Shown: positions 1-11,254 of the stretch, one piece after another
How the letters are laid out: each line of letters starts with the position of its first letter
Numbering within the stretch: the stretch's first letter is position 1
Assembly: GCA_022059125.1 (NCBI GenBank)
Contig: JAEUWY010000004.1
Coordinates: forward strand, 1,054,001-1,118,000
DNA: 64,000 bases
Source of the DNA: Corynespora cassiicola
Lineage: Eukaryota > Ascomycota > Dothideomycetes > Pleosporales > Corynesporascaceae
Direction: 5' to 3'
Notes under the pieces: generated by a model
The model's database searches: none
Told to the model about the DNA's origin: nothing
The model's input: only the letters and a program-made list of their open reading frames with translations
Translations under genes and position numbers: made by a program

Positions 1-255
1 TATTATTGTCATGTAGGGACTCCAGTCAGGATCCGCCGTGATAGAAAGTACGATAAAACCCTGTGATCCCCCGCGTAAGCGTCACTAAGCTGCATACCAC
101 AGTAAACGCTACTCTGTTGATTTTGCATATGCTGAGAGACAGACACACCTCTATACACATGCTTATAGCCACAATACGGAGCCTTTGGGCAATCTAGCAT
201 CTACATTGGGCTTTGAGGTCGATGCTAGGTCGGTGTGTAAGGAACAACAACCAGA

Positions 256-2154
256 ATGGCGCCTGTCGGCACTGCGGCCCAATCGCAGCAGGCAGACCCG
301 ATTCTCACTCGCATCGTACAGCAAGATCGCGTGCCATGGTATAGCAAAAGAAATTTGAGGACGTTGTACATGCTTCTTTTACCAACATGTATTGGAATTG
401 AAATGACTTCGGGCTTTGATTCGCAGATGATAAACACCGTCCAGATCGCGCCAAGTTGGCAGACCTGTGAGTTTGAGCAATAGCTTCACGGTTGGGACGC
501 TTTTACCTCCGGGTTTCTGATACACGCAGATTTCGGGCATCCTACCGGATCGCTTCTAGGCATCATATCTGCAGCCTACAATCTCGGTGCCATATGCGCG
601 CTTCCTTTTGTCCCGTACATAAACGACAATTTCGGGAGGAGATGGGCCATCTTCCTCGGCTCATGGGTCATGGTCATTGGGGCATGTATCCAAGCATTTT
701 CTACCAACGGTATGCGTCCTCTCTCTGTGTTGCGATGGGTGTTGACATTACAAAGCTGCCATGTATGTGATGGCTCGCTGGCTTCTTGGTTTCGGGATTC
801 CTTACTGCATCATCGCCGGATCCTCTCTGATGGGCGAGCTCGCATACCCAAAAGAGCGGCCAATTCTCACATCACTATTCAATGCTCTGTATTTTGTGGG
901 GTCCTTGATTGCAGCAGGCATCAGCTTCGGAACACAAAGTATCAAGAGCGACTGGGCCTGGAGAATACCTTCGCTACTGCAGGCCGGTCCGTCATTGATA
1001 CAGATCATATTTATCTTGTATGTCACATTCCCTGTCAATGATTGAGTAAGCTAAAACTTCTCCAGCATGATTCCCGAATCCCCTCGCTTCTTGATTTCAA
1101 AGGACCGGGTGGACGAAGCTTATCAAATCTTGATCAAGTACCATGCCGAAGGCGATGTGCACTCCAATTTTGTACGTGCTGAGATGGCTCAAATCGAATC
1201 TACAATCAAAATCGAACTTGAACACTCGAGACGCTCATGGCGAGACATGATAGAAACATCTGGCATGCGAAAGCGCGTGATCATTGGAGCGTTCCTTGGA
1301 CTTTTTACGCAATGGTCAGGAAACACACTCATTTCATACTACCTAAACGACCTTTTGGTAATGATCGGGTACACTGATCCGAACTTTAAAGGAAAACTCA
1401 ATGTTGGGCTCAACTCATGGAATCTTTTCAACGCCGTGTTGATATCTTTGTTGGTCAGAAGATTCCCGAGAAGGAAAATGTATCTCACGTGTGCAACAGC
1501 TCTGCTATGCTGCTACGTTGGGTGGACGATCAGCATGCAGCAGTTTATGGAGAAGGGCGGTTCAGCAGCTGCCAAAGTCACCATATTTTTCATTTTCGCA
1601 TATTCTCCCTGCTATAACATTGGCTACAATGCCCTGACTTACAGTACGTCTAGAGATAACTCTCTAGCCTTGGGCTACTTGCTGACAGACGTGTAGCCTT
1701 TCTAGTGGAGCTGTTCCCATTTGCTCAGAGAGCTAGAGGAATAACCATTTTCCAATTGTTCGGACGGTCAGCAGGATTCTTCACAACATTTGTGAACCCG
1801 ATTGGGCTTGACAACATCGAGTGGAAGTGGCTCATCACATACTGTTGCTGGCTGGCCTTTGAGATTGTCTTTATTGTGAGCCCTCTTCCCATCGGCTTAT
1901 TGAAACATTGCCCTGACGGCCTGTAGTACTTCATGTTCCCAGAGACGTATGGGCGCACGCTGGAAGAATTGGCTTTCTTGTTTGAAGACCAAGCGCTCGC
2001 TGAACAAGCAACCATGAAGGTCGAGAAGCATATTTTCAGGGAAGACGGTTCCATAGGCTATGAGATGGGAAGCCATGCCCCGAGGCGGCCGTACAAACGG
2101 GAATCCAGTACCTACGAGATGAGCCCTGTCGCACAGCGTAGAGAGTGGGTATAA
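256..2154 (+). CDS. MFS sugar transporter (lactose-permease-like), six exons
   Basis: Predicted plasma-membrane sugar:proton symporter of the MFS sugar-porter family, closest in character to fungal lactose/hexose permeases. I place exons at 256-466, 530-709, 756-1017, 1066-1643, 1697-1875 and 1927-2154; every junction is GT..AG, the introns are 46-63 nt, and the joined frame is 545 aa with no stop. Diagnostic motifs are MTSGFDSQMI in the first membrane segment, NFGRRWAIFLGS after the second, PESPRF before the central loop, ELFPFAQRARG, and PETYGRTLEEL after the last segment. Length suits the family (about 500-560 aa). The ATG at 256 is the first in frame and gives a normal cytosolic N-terminus. 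The next gene downstream starts about 1.1 kb away on the same strand and is functionally unrelated. Substrate is not determinable from sequence; lactose, another disaccharide or a hexose are all possible. Confidence 0.88.
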
Positions 2155-3268
2155 CCAGGTGCCGTTTCGATAGCTGATGGTCCAGCGCGACATGACGTAT
2201 GTGCGGTTGATAGGTCAAGAATATCCATTTTTGCGCTTGTTGGCCTTCTGACTGGTGCAATATTTCTTCCCCGCATGCCCAAGATCTTGCATTCGGATTT
2301 AATACACTAACAAAGATCACGTTGTACGCCGTCGCAACAACGCCGATCATCAATTTCGAATCGCGGTCTCATGCACACTGTCTACCCCACACTTCGGCCT
2401 TGGCTACAATATGAGAGATCTGAGCCACAACTGCATACACGAAAGTACATGTCGGCAGTTCGTGACCGGCGTCTCCACGTGCCAGTACGTGTGCCAGGGG
2501 AAACATTGCCGGGTTGGCAATGGAACTATTGAGATGTCTCTCTCTCTCTCTCTCCCTCTTTTAACACGTGGTCATCTTTGAGTCGCCTGGGTATGATTGC
2601 AAGAGCGAACGGGCCAGGTAGGCTCCGAGAGATGGGAGGGAAGGGGGAGGAATGGAGGATCAATGGTGTTGCTCAACGAGTTCCGGTGGGGTGAGTCGAG
2701 GTTGGGTCCAGCCTCACGCTCCTTGGATGGCCTCATTCGGGAGAAGGACTGCCGTCGTTCCATGGAGTGGGGATGGCGAAGGGCGACAGAGCCGCGGAGC
2801 TCGAGGCCATGAAGCGAGGAATGTTGCAACGGGCGAGGGTTGAAACCCCGGGTGCCCAGGCGGGCAGTGAGCGGCAGCCATCACGTGACGTGTTATCGAT
2901 AGAGGCAGGTGTCCACTCAGCCGCGTCGCCCTGCGACGGGTTTTCCGACACGCACCCACGCCCACGTGGAACGACGTCCATCGTGCGACAGCTAGTGGAG
3001 GCTCCACGCGAAGCCCTGAATCAGAACTGCTGGGCCATCGCTGCATCCGTGTGGTCCACTGCCCGCTTCCACAGGCTCGGTGAGGCGATCTTTCCATACC
3101 CGCCCCAGCTTCTGATGTGCTCAACGGCCGCAGCCCGCTGGAAGCCTGCCCTGGGAAAAGTACTCGCACTTCTCGCACTCGCCGCACCTCTCTTGTCTTT
3201 TGTTGACCTCCGCGCCTTGCAATCCTCTCTTGTCTTTTGTTGACCTCCGCGCCTTGCAATCCTCCCCA
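2155..3268. other. Intergenic region between the transporter and the kinase-like gene
   Basis: No convincing gene. It contains a short (TC)n run at about 2537-2554 and several CACGTG/ACGTG motifs (near 2476, 2566, 2885 and 2964), which are possible bHLH or bZIP sites. The second half becomes GC-rich and probably holds the promoter and 5'-UTR of the downstream gene. Open frames on the minus strand here have no recognisable domain and look like chance frames. Confidence 0.5.
3187..3260. repeat. Perfect 37-bp tandem duplication just before a start codon
   Basis: A 37-bp unit beginning CCTCTCTTGTCTTTTG occurs twice back to back (3187-3223 and 3224-3260) and ends 8 bp before the ATG at 3269. The duplication lies in the leader of the kinase-like gene. 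It also creates an in-frame upstream ATG at 3200, which would add 23 residues encoded mostly by the repeat. Confidence 0.9.
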
Positions 3269-4522
3269 ATGTCTGCCCCGTCGTCGTCTCCTACAGAGGT
3301 GGCAACCTCGCTGCTTGCGAAGGAAGGTTTCCAGCTCAAATCTCTCCGAGTGTTGCAGTCCCTGTGGGCAGGGTACGGATACATATGCCAGGTGACTGCC
3401 TCGCCGGATTCGTCACCCATGTCCTCCGGTAAAACATCGAGAGCAGCATCTGCAACAAGTTCTAGTGTCTCGACGCCTCAGGAAACGCAGTCTTTCATTC
3501 TCAAGTTGATTGCGCCCCCACCCACCAAGGTAGAAGACGAGGGCCACACAAGGAAGATCCTCAGCTACCAGGTCGAACAACACTTTTACGCACATCTCGC
3601 TCCTCAGCTCCCGTCAGAGCTCCCTGTTGCCAAGTGTCTAGCGAGCATCAACCAAAGTCAACCGAACGGTACCCTCACGGCCATGATTCTTAGTGATCTG
3701 CGTCAGGAGTTCCCAGTGGCGGGCGAAAAGCGCAATGTGCTCAATCCGATCCAAGTGGGCGCTGCCCTCGACTGGCTTTCTGGATTCCACGGGTTTTGGT
3801 GGCCGCGTGTAAAGGACATGGACCGTCGTGGCCTTGTCCGACCTCCACTTGACGAGGTCAGACGTGACGGGCATGATGGCGTCACCAAGTCGGTCTGGCT
3901 TAATGGAGGCTACACGTATCTGGCGACGCGCCGAAAAGAATACGCGAGCCTTGCCTCGGACTATTCTTCAGAGTGGAACGAACCCCTAACCGACTGGGAA
4001 CAGGACTCGCGATCCGTAGCCGACATGGTCGCCGCAGTCCTTGCGCCAAAAGAAGCGGGGTGGAGCCCGATTGAAGAATACCAAACGCTGATCCACGGGG
4101 ACGTCAAGTCCGAGAACCTCTTCACCAGTGTCTCCGGTGAGAGGGTAGCCTTTTATGACTTTCAGTACGTCGGCCTTGGTCTTGGGGTGTGTGATCTTGC
4201 GAAATTGTTCACTTGTTCAGTGCCGCTGGATATGCTGGTCCATGGCGAGGACATGCCGCGGGAACTTGGTATGGGAGAGGGCGAGGAGCGCCTGTTGAAG
4301 AGATACTGGGAGAGGTTGACACAGACGGGAGGCAAGGATTATCACTGGGACGTATTTGTAAGGCACTGGGAGACTGCCTTGATCGACTGGTTGCGGTTTC
4401 AAGCGAGTTGGGGGTTTTGGGGCAATACCGAGTGGCTGGAAGCCAGGGCGAGGTGGATCCTGAGGGACGAGGGCTGGAAAGAGGCCTTGCTCGGGAATGC
4501 TAGGCTTGCAGGTGCCCTGTGA
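3269..4522 (+). CDS. Aminoglycoside phosphotransferase/choline-kinase-like (APH-fold) protein
   Basis: Single-exon 417-aa protein of the APH/CHK branch of the protein-kinase-like fold, expected to phosphorylate a small hydroxylated molecule in the cytosol. Visible elements are a likely ATP-binding lysine strand SFILKLI (about residues 75-81), a conserved Glu on the following helix (about 103, QVEQHFY), the catalytic loop LIHGDVKSENLF with HGD at about 276-278, and the metal-binding segment AFYDFQYVG with DFQ at about 297-299. I prefer the ATG at 3269 because the upstream in-frame ATG at 3200 lies inside a tandem repeat and would add low-value sequence. Fungal proteins of this type are usually uncharacterised, so the substrate cannot be named. 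A Ser-rich insertion at about residues 43-72 is probably a disordered loop. Confidence 0.8.
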   Translation: MSAPSSSPTEVATSLLAKEGFQLKSLRVLQSLWAGYGYICQVTASPDSSPMSSGKTSRAASATSSSVSTPQETQSFILKLIAPPPTKVEDEGHTRKILSYQVEQHFYAHLAPQLPSELPVAKCLASINQSQPNGTLTAMILSDLRQEFPVAGEKRNVLNPIQVGAALDWLSGFHGFWWPRVKDMDRRGLVRPPLDEVRRDGHDGVTKSVWLNGGYTYLATRRKEYASLASDYSSEWNEPLTDWEQDSRSVADMVAAVLAPKEAGWSPIEEYQTLIHGDVKSENLFTSVSGERVAFYDFQYVGLGLGVCDLAKLFTCSVPLDMLVHGEDMPRELGMGEGEERLLKRYWERLTQTGGKDYHWDVFVRHWETALIDWLRFQASWGFWGNTEWLEARARWILRDEGWKEALLGNARLAGAL

Positions 4523-5542
4523 GGAGGAGGAGGAGGAGACGGAGGAGAAGACTTGGCACCCGGAGCGGATCATGGACCTCTGATCATTGCATGCGTCAAA
4601 ACGGGTGTCGACACGTCCTTGGGAAACGATTGCTGAAGGAGAGGGTGGTCAAGGTGGTGGTCAAGGGAAGAGAGAGACCGGGCGATGTCGGGGCGCAGTG
4701 TATGGCAGGACACTTGACACCTCGCACGCCTTCGACAGCTTCGACAGCTTCGACAACTGGGCCGGTGGTGTGTGAGAGCATCCAAGTCTGGCCATGGGCC
4801 GTCCTCGAGGCGTTCACGGCGAGGGCCGGGGAGCCCTCGCAGAGGCAGCGTGACCGTGACGGAGCCGGCGTGCGGCGCGAGGCTTGAGGCACCCCCTCAT
4901 CATCCACAATGACGCCGCAATTTCTCCTCCAATGTCTCCTTTTTTCACTCTACAATCCCCGTTCTCGCGTCACACCCTGGAGTGGCCCGCCGATCTGGCG
5001 GCGTCGGCTGCCCCGTCCTCCCCCCCATTCCCAACGGCTGGCGGACAGCCGCCGCGCTGGCGGGAGGGCTGGCGGGCGCTGGCAGGCGTCCTTGGGCGTC
5101 GCACTGCTGTCGCGGTCGAGGAGGGGCGGGTTGACACAGATAAATGCGATGAGGGCGACGGTTCGGCGCCTCTTTCGGCTACGCGCGTTCGCAATCCACC
5201 GACAGTCCCACAGGCCCGTACTCATCTCGGCTAGCCCGCCAAGAGATGCCTCCAGGTTTCAAACCATCACCGGGCCTTGTAACCCTTCTCGTCCGATCAC
5301 GCCGGTGGAGGGACCTTGCACCATGTTCCACCAATTCTTTTACAGGAGTTCTAGAAGCCCCGTCCTGTCGTCTCGCAATGCTCTTCAGCGCGCCGTTCCC
5401 TAGAGTCCTTCGTTTCCATTCCAATTTTCCCCTTTGAGTGTTGCTGGTCGCGGTTCTTATTCAGTCCTTCTATTACCCTTTCTTTGCCTTTGCTTTCGTT
5501 TTGTTTCACAGTCAATTGCATCCAGCCACCCGAAATGGGATC
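4523..5542. other. Intergenic/promoter region of the rhodopsin-domain gene
   Basis: No credible gene. It begins with a purine-rich (GAG)n tract right after the previous stop codon, has a short 9-bp repeat (unit AGCTTCGAC, about three copies) near 4736-4757, and a GC-rich stretch at about 4990-5100 with self-complementary segments. Bases 5430-5530 are pyrimidine-rich, typical of a fungal promoter or 5'-UTR before the ATG at 5543. Confidence 0.45.
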
Positions 5543-6848
5543 ATGATGCTTTCTCCTCGCACTCACGACGACTCGGGTCACGGCTTCATCAACCCTGAGA
5601 AGGAATTGAATGCCGGCCTGTGGTCTCTCTTCGCTGGCGCCACCGCTTTTCTCGTCGCACGCATCTGGGTCAAGGTCACTCGACGCCATGGCCTGTGGTA
5701 CGACGACTACATTCTTCTGATTTCTTGGGTGCGTGCCGAGTTTGCCTTTGCCTCGTCGTCTCCATGCCCGCCTTCAACTCCCCGTGCGCGCGCGACCGCT
5801 CGCTAACACCCTGCAGCTAGTCCTCGCAACCAACAACAGTATCATCTCTGTCGAGTACGCTACTGGCTATGTGACCGACAAATGGGACGACCGCATGCAG
5901 ATTCTCATAAACGTCACCTCCTGCGGGACCTTGATGGGCCAGGCCTGGACCAAGACTGCCTTCGCCGTCACTCTCCTCAAACTGACCAAGGGCTGGTCGC
6001 GCTGGGTCCTGTGGTTTTGTATCGTCACCATGAACGCCTACATGTTCGTCAAAGTCATCTTCCAGTGGGCCAAGATCTGTGAAAAGCCGAGCTATCAGGT
6101 CTGGTATCGACTGGACTTTTGCCTTAGCTGGGCCTTCCGCGAGGCATTCAAAGAGGGTGGAAACGGTGAGTCGCCGTGCATGATTGGGCAATTGCTGCGA
6201 GTGGTACTAATTGGCCTCGGCAGTATACAACATCATCATGGACTTTGTCCTGGCCATCTTCCCGTGGTTCATCACGTGGAATCTCGACATGCGCAAAGTA
6301 GAAAAGATCGGCCTCTGTCTGACTATGAGCTTGGTAAGTAGAGGGAGGACATGTCTGAACCATCGACGTGGAATTAGTTCTGACGTACTCGACCGTAGGG
6401 AATGGTTGTCGCAATTGTCTCCGCCATACGCACTGCCTGGAAGAACGATGGAAACGACAAGGATGAATTGTACTTTTGGCGCAACGCAATGTCGAATATC
6501 TGGTATTCTTCCGAAGTCGCCGGCACCATCATCGTCCAATGCGTTCCGATTTTACGGCCTCTCATCCGGGACATCCATACGTCACTGACGTCCAAGAAAC
6601 TGGCCTCCACCTACGACACCACTGGCCATTTCAGTTCCAAGCGGGCCACGGCAAATCCGTTCGAATGCAACAATAGCTACTCCGCCGATTGCTGGGCCCA
6701 AGGCGACTCGCCCAATAGCCATACCCAAACACAGAACAGTGGCATCGAGAAACGCGTCGACCACATTCAACTGCGGGAAATTCCCGAGGAATCAGGGAGG
6801 TTCGCGCACGACGAAACTCCTCTCAAAAACGACATATCGCTGCGATGA
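5543..6848 (+). CDS. Fungal rhodopsin-domain (SAT4-type) integral membrane protein
   Basis: Predicted seven-helix membrane protein of the fungal rhodopsin-domain/SAT4 family, a large Pezizomycotina group of mostly unknown function. Exons 5543-5728, 5817-6165, 6224-6333 and 6399-6848 join to 364 aa; all introns are GT..AG and the second has a plausible branch site (TACTAATT). Hallmarks are ARIWVKVTRRHGLWYDDYIL at the end of helix 1 and start of helix 2, the central DKW segment, MDFVLAIFPWFITWNLDM, KIGLCLTMSLGMVVAIVSA and a SSEVAGTIIVQCVPILRPL helix. The last roughly 90 residues are hydrophilic and probably cytosolic. An open frame extends upstream of 5543 but has no ATG, so translation should start at the Met-Met at 5543/5546. 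The family includes PTH11-like and secondary-metabolite-associated members; nothing nearby narrows the role. Confidence 0.85.
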
Positions 6849-8613
6849 GAGCCATTTCTTTTGCCATTTTCTGTACCATAGAGAGAGAAACGACACCCTT
6901 TACAGTAACTTTTAGCGTCTTCAATCAATGAACATATTCAACCTTACAAAATCCGACTCGCGGCTGCGTTCACGCGGGCGCAGATTGCGTCTTTTCAGGA
7001 AAGGGTCGTTGACCGGAAGGATCGCATTGTGGAGATTGTTGGGCGTTACGAGGACGAGCCTAATCTGAACTTTGAAAAGTCTCCGACGCCGGATCGCGAT
7101 AATGCTTGTCTCCTCCACTGCGCCGTGGCCAAGTAATAAAGATTCATTTAACACCCCAGGCATGCGCCCGAAGTATGATGTAAGATCCGTCGGATTCGTT
7201 CCGCGCGTGCATCGTATGCCTGCTTCCTTTGGCAATACTGCCTGCCTCTGCAGCTCTGTCCCCATGCGACTATGCGCCCGGCGTGCATCTTGCTTTTTCC
7301 ATTTTGTGATTCCTTTTTTCCCCTCGTGTCGCTGGCAGATTTCGACGTTGCACTTGCGCACAAGCTCTTGTCACGCTGGGAGTACCGCTGTAGCGCCTTT
7401 CTTAGGGGTTCCCACGGCGGCGTAACCCGACGCCGGGCCCATGTCAGGAACTGCATGTACATAGTCCCAAGGTCCAGGAACGCCCAAACTTGGACCAGCT
7501 GTTGTTTCAAGAGAATGAAGATGGAATAGTCACCGCCGCGATCCCAGAATAGTGTCCAGAAAGAATCGCAAAGCAGAAAGGTCCAACCGGATGACGGGCA
7601 CATTCAATAGTGCCCATTTCTTGGGTTGTCCTCATGTGATGTATACCCAAGAAGAGAGGAAAGATTAATACCGCCGGCCAGGTCGCAAGATAAGGGTAGG
7701 TAAATTGTTCGAGCTGCTTTCGTCCGTTGCTCAGACGAAATGAAACGGCTTGGTACAGTCACAGCCTCCTCGGATGTATTTCTCGCCTGTTCCGCGAGTA
7801 ATAAGTCCGGAGTCTGCGTCGTACCTAGATGCATCTCGACCTCGTGAGGCTGGCTGGGCACCATGTGGTGACGAATGTCGTGCAGGGCTGCGATTGCTCA
7901 CCTGCACAAAAAGAACCGAAGCTACTTGGTCAGACTTTTTTTTTTTGGTTCAATGACAATCAGTTGGTACAATTTCGGAGGGTCGATCCAGTCTACCTTC
8001 ATGACGCTGCGGGGCAATGGTTGCAGGGGTAAGCCATACAAAGCGTATGACAAAGCAGAGCGATGCCGTCACCTTCTCGGTCGCGTGCGGGATGTTTGTC
8101 GGCCATGTACTATGATAGAGGAAAGTCAAAATAAGAGTTTATGTTTGCTCCTTCATGATCAAAAGGAGGATCGGATTTACCCAGAAATGTTCGTCTCACA
8201 GCCATGGAAATTACCCAAGACTTGGGGAGCTACGTATACAGTTGCTACCCGAATCAACCAGCATGTCAAGAAACGGGTTCAAGAAATGGGGTCAAGAAAT
8301 GGGGGCAAGAAACGGGGTCAAGGAATCCTATGCACGAGCTCTCACCAAAAAGCAGTTCACGCAAAGCAAGCCACACTTTTATAAACGCATCTTATTGAAT
8401 TTTGTAGCACATACTACTACATTCATTGCCACTCAGTTACAACACTCATCGACATGACAGTTTTATCGATGCCATAATCACTCGAGAGCGATCCTGTAGT
8501 ATCCTATTTTCAACGGCGAAATCGTCGATTTCTTATTCACGCGCTCTCACCATGAGTTTAATGGCAATCCCAACCATATGCCCGTCATTATACGCTTCAA
8601 TCAATAGGCTTCT
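6849..8613. other. 1.8-kb gene-poor interval
   Basis: No coding region I can support. Several 100-170 codon open frames on both strands have no recognisable domains and no splice-consistent extension. The interval probably contains the 3'-UTR of the membrane-protein gene and the 3' end of the minus-strand gene ending at 8614. It includes a 13-bp minisatellite near 8266-8323. Confidence 0.4.
8266..8323. repeat. 13-bp minisatellite, four and a half units
   Basis: Four consecutive 13-bp units (consensus TCAAGAAAYGGGG) at 8266-8278, 8279-8291, 8292-8304 and 8305-8317, followed by a partial unit. The units differ by single substitutions. It lies in non-coding DNA. Confidence 0.85.
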
Positions 8614-9336
8614 CTACACCATCAGGCCTCGCTGGAAGCCCTGCATAAATTGAGCAACAGCTCGCCCACAGATGAACCCCAAGCATTGGAAAGTCATCTC
8701 CAACGCTCGCGATACTATTTGCAAGCCTTGGATCAGAATGCCCCCACCCCGACTCACTCCCAGGATCACCACAAGGGCTAGCAGGGCCACAACGAAAACT
8801 TCCATCCGTCGCCCATACCATCTCACAGCAATACAAGTGCTATTCTGAGGCCAAATGGCTTCCAGAACGTTGATTAAGAATACCAAAGGCGCAGAATTCG
8901 ATGCAGCGGAAGCAGTCGTTGAATTCGACAGCCGTGTATCCATAGTGCGCACAGCATGGTCCCCGGAGCTAGCTGGTGAGACCTTGAGCGAAGTCTCAGA
9001 GCCGAACTCGCTATCGCGTTCGATCTGGCTGTAATTTTCAAACTCATCGTCGAGGAAATCTACGCTGTCAAAATCTATGGCATTCAGTAGGTGTGAAGGG
9101 TAGTCCTTACGGTCGAATGTCGGGGTTGAAGGTTGCATAATTTGCCCTTTTGCTTCTCGCGTGTGCGTTGATGAACATGGGAGCATCATCGGGGCTTGGG
9201 CTTGGGGCATGAAGTCGCATGCCATATTGGGGCTGGGATTGCTAGCATGGCGCGGCCCGGGGCACGTCGGGGTAGCAAATAGTCGTTTTTTGTCTTCTTG
9301 TTTGGCCTGCACACCATTTCCAAATGATAGAGACAT
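8614..9336 (-). CDS. Hypothetical protein with C-terminal membrane segment
   Basis: Uninterrupted 240-codon frame with a plausible start at 9336. I recognise no domain. The first 150 residues are polar, Ser/Pro/Asp/Glu-rich and probably disordered, with an acidic patch FDSVDFLDDEFENYS at about 90-104. One strong hydrophobic helix lies at about 179-195 (MEVFVVALLALVVILGVS), followed by a moderately hydrophobic tail of about 45 residues. This suggests a single-pass or tail-anchored membrane protein. It is the first of three consecutive minus-strand genes with a polar N-terminus and C-terminal membrane segment(s). Support is only the open frame and this organisation, so the model could be wrong or lineage-specific. 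Confidence 0.5.
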   Translation of the reverse strand: MSLSFGNGVQAKQEDKKRLFATPTCPGPRHASNPSPNMACDFMPQAQAPMMLPCSSTHTREAKGQIMQPSTPTFDRKDYPSHLLNAIDFDSVDFLDDEFENYSQIERDSEFGSETSLKVSPASSGDHAVRTMDTRLSNSTTASAASNSAPLVFLINVLEAIWPQNSTCIAVRWYGRRMEVFVVALLALVVILGVSRGGGILIQGLQIVSRALEMTFQCLGFICGRAVAQFMQGFQRGLMV

Positions 9337-9982
9337 CTTCTAGGAAAATCCCCCAACGTGTGGAATAATAGTGAGAGATTCGCAAATCCTGGCGGTCGCT
9401 TATAGAAGGAAATATGGGTCTAGGGACGAAAAACCTCTTACTTCTGTGTTATCAAGGTCATTGTTTGAGATCCGGGGAGGCACTGTCTTTAAACAATGAT
9501 CCTCATTAGTTAATCTGTGCACAATTTCGGTGCGTTGTGTAGCGTTGCTTTCCCTCGCGAACCTTCCCTCCGATCGTAGCACATTATCAAAATATCACTT
9601 GCTTCCCGTCCAGTACGTTGGTTTAAGCTCAGTTGCAATTACACATCAGAATATTTGGACAGGAAATCTAGAGATTACATTGGGTTGCAGAGAGCAGTTT
9701 GATATGAGTCCGTATTCTGTCGTCTGGGTATCTGATACATGAACAGCCCGATACGCCCCCCAATGAACTCGTTTCGAAACCAAGAACGCCAAACAATGAA
9801 TGAAATCCTGTTGCTCCAAAATATTGAATACTAGCAACATGACCAAATGAATTGAACAAAGAGTCTTGTTGAAGTATCCTAGTAGAATATTCGATGGCGT
9901 GCAAGCCTGTCTGATATGGCAAGATACGATATCAATGAGCGTGTATATTGACACCGAAGATTTGTAGAACTCCAAGGATCAC
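9337..9982. other. Intergenic region
   Basis: No gene seen. It holds the presumed promoter of the gene starting at 9336 (minus) and the 3' flank of the gene ending at 9983. Open frames here are short, and no motif stands out. Confidence 0.4.
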
Positions 9983-11254
9983 TCAAGTCACGAACAGCCC
10001 CAGATTATGCATCTGGACCATGGCTAAGTCGTGGAAGTTTGCGAGTGGCCATAGGAATATAACATGCAAGAGGTTCAGTTCTCCTTGAGGCTGCCAAACG
10101 ACAAGACGGCGCGTCATGTCGTAGGCAACAAAGACGGCTAGTGGCCACTTGAAGAGTATAAGGCACTTGGTAGAGACCACGAAGATGGCAATCAATGAGA
10201 CTGCAAGTATTACCAAGACGAACCCCTTGATAATGTAGGAAGCGACGGACCTGTTGCTAAACCGGTATGTGCCGACTTTAAGAACCAAGGAACCAGGCTC
10301 TTTGTTTCCCCAAGTTTGCGTGTTTTTATTGCTAGTGTTCACATCTGGAGTCCGGGAGACCAGTTTTGGAACTAAAGCGAGAAGTCCAGTGGTGGCACCA
10401 TCCGTAGAGTTATGGATGTACAACGCTTCGGCTACCTTGATAGCGACGGTGGCAGAGACGATTTGGTCTATGTGACTACGAATAGTACCATCCATCTTGG
10501 TTGTCAAGGAGTTTTTGAGTTTTTTACCAATCGCTGCATTGACCTTAACGTCCAAGAGTTCGTTCACCTTCTCGGTGATCAACCTCTCAACATCAGCTAC
10601 GGCCAAGGCCGGTGGATTATTGAATAAAGGTCCATGTTTTTTGTATGACCGAATATCATCACCAGAGTCTATTTATAGAGATATTAGCGACAGAATCGGG
10701 GTGGGATAGTTGGGAGGGTGTCATACCGTCATCTGGAAGATCTGGTATCAAAGGGTCAGGCTTCAATCTTCTCACAGAGCAAGGCATGGTATTACCGAGC
10801 TTGAATTCTGGATCGACAGGAGTCGAGCCTTGTGAAGTTATGAGCTGGCCAGCCTTTGCGTCAATGACGGTCTGGCGCTTCCGGTTCTTCTCTTGCATGC
10901 GCTTGTCAAATTCAGCATCCCACGAGGCAGACAGCGCGTTCTAAATGAATAATTCAGTTAACACGTTTTCAGGGTTATTTTTTTGTGATTTCTTACCCCG
11001 GAAGGAGAGGTCTCCAGGCTAGTGGGAGCTAAGGCACCCGCTCTCAATTCAAACGAAGGTCGCTCACTCGGTGAGGGGCCGACTTGCTCACAGTCAGGTT
11101 TCAGCGGGGTGTCCTTGGATGGCATCCTGCCACTTTCAGACTTTCTCCCGAGGCTGGAGCTAAAGTTGGCGGAGCGCAATATGCCCTTGAACTTGTCAGT
11201 CTTGGAAGGTTTGCCCGACTCGGGCGTCTTTGGAGGGACACTAAGGTTGGCCAT
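9983..11254 (-). CDS. Hypothetical membrane protein, three exons
   Basis: A spliced model on the minus strand: exons 11254-10997, 10940-10727 and 10668-9983. Both introns are GT..AG (GTAAG and GTATG donors, TAG acceptors), and the joined frame gives 385 aa without stops, which is good evidence that the gene is real. No family recognised. Residues 1-86 are basic and Ser/Pro/Lys-rich. Exon 2 opens with SASWDAEFDKRMQEKNRKR, a helical charged segment. Residues about 179-240 are a charged, helix-prone stretch. Two hydrophobic helices lie at about 303-324 and 326-341, with a further hydrophobic stretch near 356-370. The likely topology is a cytosolic N-terminal domain anchored by a C-terminal hairpin. 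The W-D-A-x-[FY]-x3-M motif recurs in the next gene upstream, hinting at distant paralogy. Confidence 0.6.

Noticed and set aside
2714..3259. 181-codon minus-strand frame upstream of the kinase-like gene
   Set aside because: Arg/Ser/Pro-rich, includes the tandem 37-bp repeat, no domain, no splice-consistent extension. Chance frame in GC-rich DNA.
5438..5542. Upstream extension of the rhodopsin-domain protein
   Set aside because: The extension opens only with GTG and has no ATG before 5543; the sequence is a pyrimidine-rich leader.
7148..7603. 151-codon minus-strand frame in the gap after the rhodopsin-domain gene
   Set aside because: No recognisable domain, composition unlike neighbouring proteins, overlapping frames of equal length on the other strand.
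8266..8323. CRISPR-like short repeat array
   Set aside because: Units are contiguous 13-mers with no spacers, in a eukaryotic genome; it is a minisatellite.
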